Shown here: piece after piece, positions 57,922 through 64,000 of the stretch | Position numbering within the stretch: the first letter of the stretch is position 1 | How the letters are laid out: each line of letters opens with the position of its first letter | Origin: Harmonia axyridis | Taxonomy: Eukaryota; Arthropoda; Insecta; Coleoptera; Coccinellidae | Assembly: GCF_914767665.1 (NCBI RefSeq) | Contig: NC_059502.1 | Span: 37,962,812 to 38,026,811, forward strand | Length of the DNA stretch: 64,000 nucleotides | Reading direction: 5' to 3' | Made by a program: the position numbers and the translations under genes | The notes under the pieces: model-generated | Told to the model about the DNA's origin: nothing | Databases searched by the model: none | What the model saw: the letters and a program-made list of their open reading frames with translations, nothing else

Positions 57922-58074
57922 GCTGAAGCTGCTCTGATCTACGACTCAGTTTACGTTTTCGCATTAGGACTACAAACATTAGAGCAATCCCATTCTTTGG
58001 CATATCCTAATGTTTCTTGTGAGAGGGAGCAGCCTTGGGATGGGGGTTTAAGCCTCATTAACTATATCAACATG
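57922..58074 (+). CDS. Exon of a kainate-type ionotropic glutamate receptor (amino-terminal domain)
   Basis: Ionotropic glutamate receptors are ligand-gated cation channels of synaptic membranes. The 153-bp exon (51 codons, phase 0 as read) lies between TTTCAG at 57916-57921 and GTGAGT at 58075-58080. It encodes AEAALIYDSVYVFALGLQTL, then EQSHSLAYPNVSCEREQPW and DGGLSLINYINM. AALxYDxVxxFAxxL, a conserved cysteine, PW-x-G and SLINY are hallmarks of the late extracellular amino-terminal domain of the kainate (GRIK/KaiR) group, just before the WxGLTG segment. No mutation is seen. Its G+C content and splice context set it apart from everything else here. Other exons must lie outside the window or went unrecognised. 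Confidence 0.85.
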
Positions 58075-58574
58075 GTGAGTATTTTAAAATGTCATCAATC
58101 AAATACATCATTCCTTCCTATTAGATGCCATGGATTATCAATGTTTTTGAATTGAATAAAAAAACTGACAAATTCAAACGATGAATGTGGGGAAGCGATA
58201 TATCTCTACTGAAATTCATTGTCAGTATTACTGATTTGGTCGGAAATACACAAAGAGATTTACGATTTACAATCTTCTTTGAATATCGGAAAATATTAGG
58301 ATAATGAGGAACAGTAAGAGAAAAATAATTAAGAACTAATAACGAATATACATAATGAATAATGAAATGTGTAAAGGGTGCGATTTAATTGTTTTACTTT
58401 TCAAGCAGAAATTTTTCGTTTATTCTTCGTTAAAATAGAAAAATTAGTTTTTTTTGGCTTCAATGTAAAGGGTTTTTCAATAAGAGATTTCATATTCAAT
58501 AGCTCAACATCTTCTTACATTTGAAAATTCGAAAGTACGCCATTACTAAAAACGGAATGATACACTTTTCAGCA
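58075..58574 (+). other. Intron sequence after the receptor exon
   Basis: It starts with the donor GTGAGTATT. AT-rich, with no recognised gene or repeat. Confidence 0.5.
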
Positions 58575-58890
58575 ACTAATTAAATTGGCGCTACGTGCCA
58601 TACAAGCAAGAAACAATCGCAATTTGGCAAGAAAAGTTTCCTGGCAGTGTTATTGCTCGAAGAGGTTATCACAATTGGGCGAGATCTTGTGATTTAACAC
58701 CTTCAAACTTTTATTTTAGGCGACGTGAAAGATAAGGTCTAAACCAATGCTCCAAAGCCAATACAAGACTTCGAAAATGATATTCGTGGAATTATCGAGA
58801 ACGTACATCGGTAAATGAAAATTTCATGAAAACGATTTGATGCTGCAAACGTAGCCGTGGCTACTATTTCCATAGTTGATGCCATAATAA
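58575..58890 (+). pseudogene. C-terminal remnant of a DDE_3-type transposase
   Basis: Broken frames give ARNNRNLARKVS / IAIWQEKFPGSVIARRGYHN (block before the last catalytic residue), SCDLTPSNFYF (the WPPRSCDLTPxDFFLWG box), then GDVKDKV, TNAPKPIQDFENDIRGIIEN and KRFDAA. This order matches the C-terminus of the insect transposase group whose N-terminus is the DUF4817 domain. Stops and frameshifts are frequent. It lies within the receptor intron. Confidence 0.7.
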
Positions 58891-59500
58891 TAATAATAAA
58901 AACGAATTGAACATCCAGTGAGTTCTAAACTATATCAGTTTTTTTTCATATCTTAATGAAGTCTTGTATTGAAAAACACTATTATGTATATGTAGAATAT
59001 TTTTATATTAGAATATGTCACTCTGAAGGCACATGAGAATATACAATTATGGCTCCTTCTCGGGTAACAAAGAATTTGTTGCAAAATCCTATCATAGAGA
59101 AAATTAAGTTTTAGGTGTAGATTCTAAATATATAAAAATACTGATTTAATAAAAAAAATGTGAATAATGGTTCAACGAAAATAATTTAATATTGATGAAA
59201 GAAGATAAAATGAAACACTTGACTTGACGTTTCATTATTTGGATAAATTAAATAAAATCTTGTTGACATGCATGTTTCGGGTTTCATCCCATTCTCAAAA
59301 CTGAATATTGAAATAATATAACCAAGTATATATAGTTTACTAGGTGGCAGATGTTAAAAGAGGAGAAGGGCAGAAATCTTATCGATCGTTAACAATTGGA
59401 AGATTTTGTTTGTGAGCTGAGGATATTTCCAAAAACAAGTAAGACGTACTAACACTCGATGCTGGGATTAGTGGTTCCTCATTGCGGTGAATCTTCAGCT
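58891..59500. other. AT-rich intronic stretch
   Basis: No gene, clear repeat or motif was recognised. Confidence 0.45.
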
Positions 59501-59572
59501 TTCTCGATGGCTTAGCAGTTAGAGCGTTGGACTAGTTATTCGGAGGTTGCGGGTTCGAGTCACGCTCGAGGA
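59501..59572 (+). tRNA. tRNA-Thr(AGU)-like sequence, probably a pseudogene or SINE head
   Basis: The 72 nt fit standard tRNA numbering. The acceptor arms TTCTCGA and TCGAGGA pair fully (one G-U). The D arm (GCTT/GAGC) lies in an A box (TGGCTTAGCAGTTAGAGCG). The anticodon loop is CTAGTTA with AGT at 59534-59536. The T arm is GCGGG/CACGC with one mismatch around TTCGAGT (B box GGTTCGAGTCA). The anticodon stem is weak (three wobble pairs), and position 73 is G. This fits a tRNA-derived element better than an active tRNA gene. Confidence 0.6.
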
Positions 59573-59799
59573 GGTACTATTTCTAGAACTGAAAAATTGT
59601 CTGAATGCCGTGAAATTAATCTCATACTAAAAAAACCTGTTAAGTGTATCAGTATGTGCTAAAAATATATTTAAATTTCGATGAGGTTTTTTTTCTGGTG
59701 CGATATAAACAAAAACATTGATAAAAAAGAAATGTGGAATGTAGGCACTTTCATTTAATTACTGATTCCTAGAATAATAATAATATAACAATAATAATA
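59573..59799. other. Sequence after the tRNA-like head
   Basis: It could be the body of a SINE, but no second copy is in this window. It ends in an AATAATAAT-rich run at the TA target of the next element. Confidence 0.4.
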
Positions 59800-60482
59800 C
59801 AGGGTGGCCATTTGAAAACGAAACAGACGAGATTACAGACGAAATACATTTTTTCGATAGAAATGCTCGGACAGGTCGATTTCTGTTTCGAGGGGGACAA
59901 CTTAAGAGTCTGTTTACACCACCACAGAATAGAGAGGTATTACAGAAGCGACACTCTCCCTTTTTCATGGTACCCAACCGCCATATTGTCAGTAGTTATG
60001 TTTACATCTTTCCACGTGTTTCGGTGTTCGAGTTCATTGCCCGTTTGACACAAGTACGATATATATATATAAAATTATTATTTATTATTATTAATGTATT
60101 CTATAAAAGCGATTTTATTGTATTTCAGGAAATTCAAGTAAGATAATGAAAGTCGGAATCTTACCATTAATTCAAATTCTGAAATGAAATACAAATTTAG
60201 GCTGAAAAATATTTTGAAATAGAATTACTACTTCCATTCAATACGCAGTCATGTCCCAAATATCATACAGTAATCATGCAAATGTAATTTCTAATGGAGC
60301 GCCATGTCATAGAATTGAGAAGTTTTAATATAAATATTTACTATTCTGTGGTCAAGTAGAACTACCAGCCTTCTGAGAGTTCTTCAAGGTCACCAAAATT
60401 GGTTACATCGAGAACAAAGGAAATGTCAAAGAGTGTCGCTTCTGTAATACCTCTCTATTCTGTGACACCACACTGCTCGGGA

Positions 60483-62640
60483 AGCAGAGGAGTCGCAACG
60501 TGAAGGGGCAAGAGCGGGTGGGCGTCGACTATCGTAGTAAAAATATAGAGAACGTATTAGGCCCTCCGCCCAAATTGAATGAATTTGTAACGCATTGGGA
60601 TGATCTCGTTTCTTTCTCGAGTTCTACTAGTGCGTGTCGGAATATGCAGCCGCATTTTCGACATTTTGATGAAATGAAATGATTGTCAAATGGTCACCTA
60701 TGATTATGGTTGTAATTGTAAAGACGGTTTCTTTATAATAAGAACAGAGTTGAGAAACACGAAATGTTTTTTAGGTTTTGAAAAAGTTTGCATCCCAACA
60801 ATTGTAGGAACTCCGGAGAGTGAATTATAATTTCCCCAGATTCTATAAGATCGTTTAGCCCAACTACCATCACAAAATACCGTTATTGAAGGTGTACCAT
60901 TTATGTCGATACTTCCACATTCGATCGCTTAGTTCACTTCTTCTGCTGCGGCTTCTTCCATAGATTTCAACGCTATCTGTTCCCAGGCATTACATACTGC
61001 ATTGTGTACTCTTTTATTTTGGAATTATTATGATTATTTTTATATATCATTATCATGATCATTGTAAAAAATTTTGAATGATTTTCTGTTGCCTACTTCT
61101 GAATAAACTTTTTTTCTTCTTCTTTCTTTCTTACAGTGAAAATGAAAAACAAGGGATATTCATATCATTCCTATTTTCTTCAGCTGTGCATAACCATCAC
61201 CAGGATTCATGACACTTCTACACATATCACGTACGAAAACTAATTTCGACTGAAACCCAATTTTTATTTCCTTCACCAAACGCATATTAGATAAATGTCA
61301 TTAAAAAAAACGTAGTGATTAGAAAGTTCTTTCAGAGAATCTATGAATTGCAGAATATAAACAATTCGGAATTCATCCAAAGATATTTTCCAGCAAAAAA
61401 GGTTCGATTCAATACACATGAACAAAATCATAAAAAAAAAATGCACAGGCCAAATAGATATGAAAACTTCTAGTAATAGGTACCTCAACCCCAAATTGAA
61501 AATACCATTCTAGATATTTCAGTTTGAAAATGCGTTATTTTAATGTCAGGTATAGTTAATATTCTTCATTTCTACATAAAATCATTGAGTAAGTAGAAAT
61601 ATATGTATCGGTACAAAAATAGACCATTTTGAATCTTTACTCCGAAATTACCTTCTTTCAGGTACCTATGCAATGCTGAACCTACCTAGAAACTGTCAAA
61701 TTGTCCAGCAAGGAAATAATACGGTACACAAAACAGTACCGAATAACCTTTATTTACAACTGATGTTTATCTGATGTGGCAATAAAATCGTGAAATAACT
61801 CAAATAAATTTACACGAAATCACTTCTTGTTAACTTCCAAAGTATATTCCTCAAGCACAATACCGAATCTAAGAGAGCTTCTGAACTTCCGAAATTTTGT
61901 ATTATATGAAATATGGTAAAAACAAGGTAATTTGCCAGCCATCATTACTTCCGAATTGCTCTTCTTCATAATAACAGACATTTACTTTTTCCCAAACTTA
62001 CGAAACCTTCGGTCCGAAGTAATTAATTGAATATTGGATCCAATCCAAAACCTTCCATGAGGAATCCATTTCTTTATTCGAGAAAGTTACATGAAAATCG
62101 ATCGTATGGCTCTAAAGATAATCAATGCTGGTATAGAAACATGCAGCTATAAGCGACAAAATATTTTTTTTGTTCGTGACAAATAATTCAGGTTTTCAAG
62201 AATATATTTCCTAAAAGACGGTCCTGATAGCTACAAGCCACGCCCCTCAGGGAGGAGCAACGATTTTTAGTTCACAATTCTGGCACTTGAAACAAATTTA
62301 CACCGTCACATAGAATTTTGAGTAACTATGATGTAATATATTTCTAATTGGTATCATTGGAAAGAAGAAGAAATAGGCTATGACCATATTGTATTAGATT
62401 TTCGAATTTAGGTCAACTGAAGCGACAATAAATTATTCAAAATTGGTCTTGAAAATCGTACTTTCTACTTCAATAAAACAATTAATTTGCAACTCAAAGT
62501 TAAATTATTACCTAACGAACATACAAGGGATAAAGACCTTCCAATATTATTTTGAATCATCTCGATAGCGTTTACCGTTCCTGAGAAAATCAAGACCGAA
62601 TTAGTTAAGAAAACGCCTGAATTTGCGCCGCGTGAACGGA
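60483..62640. other. Interior of the 3.4-kb element, unidentified
   Basis: Mostly AT-rich. It holds the 60-codon ORF at 60500-60682 and a strong pyrimidine tract with TTACAG at 61131-61136, which resembles a splice acceptor but is followed by a short, unconvincing frame. Confidence 0.4.
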
Positions 62641-62646
62641 CTCTCA

Positions 62647-63110
62647 AGATGTAGGTTACGGACGCATAGCGCTTCAACCCTTGCTGCTACAACCCCCACC
62701 CCCAATTTTTGAATAGGGAAGATGGGGTGAGTGATACCTCAATTTAAAGGTATTTTTATACTGATTTCAGCACAGTAATTGTTTTTTCATTTTATGCATT
62801 AGTTCTTGAAATATTCATGCGTTAGTTAGTTAGGAAGGAAGCCACAGTCATGGTTGTTTTGAAGCTCAAAATGTCGATTTTTCACAAAACACTACAAGTG
62901 CCATGAAAACACCACTTCATTTTTAAATACTTAGTTAAGAATATTTCGAGAACTAATGCATAAAATGGAAAGACAATTACTGTGCTGAAATCAGTATAAA
63001 AATACCTTTCAAATGAGGTATCACTCACCCCATCTTCCCTATTCAAAATTTGTGGGTGAGGGTTGTAGTAGCAAGGGTTGAAGCGCTATGCGTCCGTAAC
63101 CTACATCTAA
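62647..63110. repeat. Foldback: ~170-bp arms with a ~120-bp loop
   Basis: The left arm (GTAGGTTACGGACGCATAGC..., AGGGAAGATGGGGTGAGTGA..., CAGCACAGTAATTG) is the inverse of 62937-63110. It lies next to the right terminal repeat of the surrounding element. Confidence 0.88.
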
Positions 63111-63217
63111 AGTTGACCCCCTCGAAACAGAAATCGACCTGTCCGAGCATTTTTATCGAAAAACTTTATTTCGTCTGTAATCTCGTCTGTTTCGTTTTCA
63201 AATGGCCACCCTGTATA

Positions 63218-64000
63218 ATAAATTCCTTTATTTCAAATCATCCCCGAAGTAAATTACAGAGAGAGAAGCGAAATGATGTCAACAACAATATATACAATCT
63301 ATACAAACTCTGATAAGTTGTTACAATCTAGAAAATCGCCTAGTGAATATGGTTCCAGTTTAATTAGCATTTTTTTTATGGCATTCTTGAATTTTATTAA
63401 GCTAGATAATCTGCATGTAGATGGTAATTTATTATATAGTTTTATGCACATATAGTAGGTTCCTTTTTCTGTACTTGTAAGCCTATGAGAAGGGTAAATG
63501 AAATTCGTCGTCCTTGTATTATAGCCATGACCAAAGTTAGAGCTGAATTCAACTTGGTGCCTGAAAAAGAACATCAGACACTCAAATATATACAACCTAT
63601 ATATAGTCATAATCTGCATATTCCTGAAAACGCCCCTGCAGGTGACTCCAAATTTCATATGCCTGATTGTTCTTATGGTTCTTTTTTGTATAATGAAAAG
63701 GAGTTGAATGCTGGAGCTGCATCCCTAAAACACAATTCCATATCTCAGTACCGATTCAAAGTTGGCGTGGTACACTATTTTCAATGTCCTCTCATCCATA
63801 TGTCTGGATACCACTCTGATTCCATATCCAATGCTACTCAATCTCAGCCCAGTTTTTTCCACATGACTGTTCCAATCTAAAAATTCATCAATATGTATTC
63901 CAAGAAACCTCATATCATGAACAGGTTTCACTTCATTGCCACTTCATTCATGAAGAAATAAATTCGATGAAGCATAATTCATTCTCTTTTTAGGTAGGTT
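63218..64000 (-). pseudogene. LINE ORF2 C-terminus, running off the right edge
   Basis: On the minus strand the window enters inside an ORF2. MRFLGIHIDEFLDWNSHVEK and YHANFESVLRYGIVFWG-like residues (63931-63725) are the region after the RT. After a frameshift, 63658-63299 reads FGHGYNTRTTNFIYPSHRLT, YMCIKLYNKLPSTCR and LIKFKNAIKKMLIK, the standard C-terminus. It ends at 63299, with a short 3' UTR and AATAAA near 63230, next to the TIR element. CR1/Jockey type. The RT core lies beyond the window, and at least one frameshift (63660-63725) is present. Confidence 0.87.

Larger units (their letters stand above)
59800..63213. mobile_element. 3.4-kb element with ~105-bp terminal inverted repeats
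   Basis: 59800-59905 (CAGGGTGGCCATTTGAAAAC...) is the inverse of 63112-63213 (...GTTTTCAAATGGCCACCCTG), about 105 bp with few differences. TA flanks both ends (59798-59799, 63214-63215). Internal inverted repeats at 59923-59957/60430-60464 and 62647-62815/62937-63110 suggest nested foldbacks. No transposase is recognised. A 60-codon ORF at 60500-60682 (VGVDYRSKNIENVLGPPPKL) is unidentified. Confidence 0.82.

Noticed and set aside
61131..61240. Strong pyrimidine tract and AG that could start another receptor exon
   Set aside because: No frame after it resembles a glutamate receptor or ends at a donor; it lies inside an inverted-repeat element.

Overview
The window is AT-rich nuclear DNA of an arthropod, most likely an insect. 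The evidence is the set of mobile elements (BEL/Pao, Ty1/copia, Penelope-like, CR1/Jockey-type and restriction-endonuclease-type LINEs, mariner, piggyBac, pogo/jerky-like, DUF4817/DDE_3-type), their broken state, long TA arrays, and one spliced exon of an ionotropic glutamate receptor. No prokaryotic organisation is seen. I cannot name the species; a beetle would fit, but that is a guess.

The only convincing host coding sequence is a 153-bp exon at 57922-58074 on the + strand. It has a clean acceptor and donor and encodes part of the extracellular amino-terminal domain of a kainate-type receptor. No other exon of that gene was recognised, so most of the window is probably intronic sequence (at least on its two sides) filled by layered transposon insertions.

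Layout. 0-3 kb: remnants of a Penelope-like element (PLE) and a pogo/jerky-like transposase, a 46-bp minisatellite and a perfect 68-bp inverted repeat. 5.4-9.6 kb: an almost intact two-ORF LINE, followed by the 3' end of another LINE. 11.4-14.8 kb: a mariner abutting a foldback element with ~570-bp arms. 15.8-17.4 kb: a copia integrase fragment and a 51-bp minisatellite. 18.3-24.5 kb: a BEL/Pao copy split by LINE and piggyBac sequence. 24.5-26.2 kb: a PLE remnant ending in a TA array. 28.0-34.1 kb: a ~6-kb imperfect palindrome carrying a mobile element whose empty site survives in the other arm. 36.5-42.3 kb: a young BEL/Pao element with two 392-bp LTRs but no integrase core. 45.3-50.5 kb: two PLEs head to head, one nearly complete with direct terminal repeats and hammerhead ribozyme motifs. 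50.8-51.2 kb: an RLE-type LINE tail. 51.5-55.5 kb: degenerate noncoding repeats. 56.7-64 kb: TA array, 147-bp tandem repeat, host exon, transposase remnant, tRNA-like sequence, a 3.4-kb inverted-repeat element, and a LINE running off the right edge.

The most interesting items are the PLE pair with its ribozymes and target-site structure, the 6-kb palindrome with repeated promoter-like modules and paired small ORFs, the TA-precise insertion proved by an internal empty site, the exact 137-bp palindrome, and the inverted small cassette in the 51-55 kb repeats. All calls come from reading the sequence; no database search was run.
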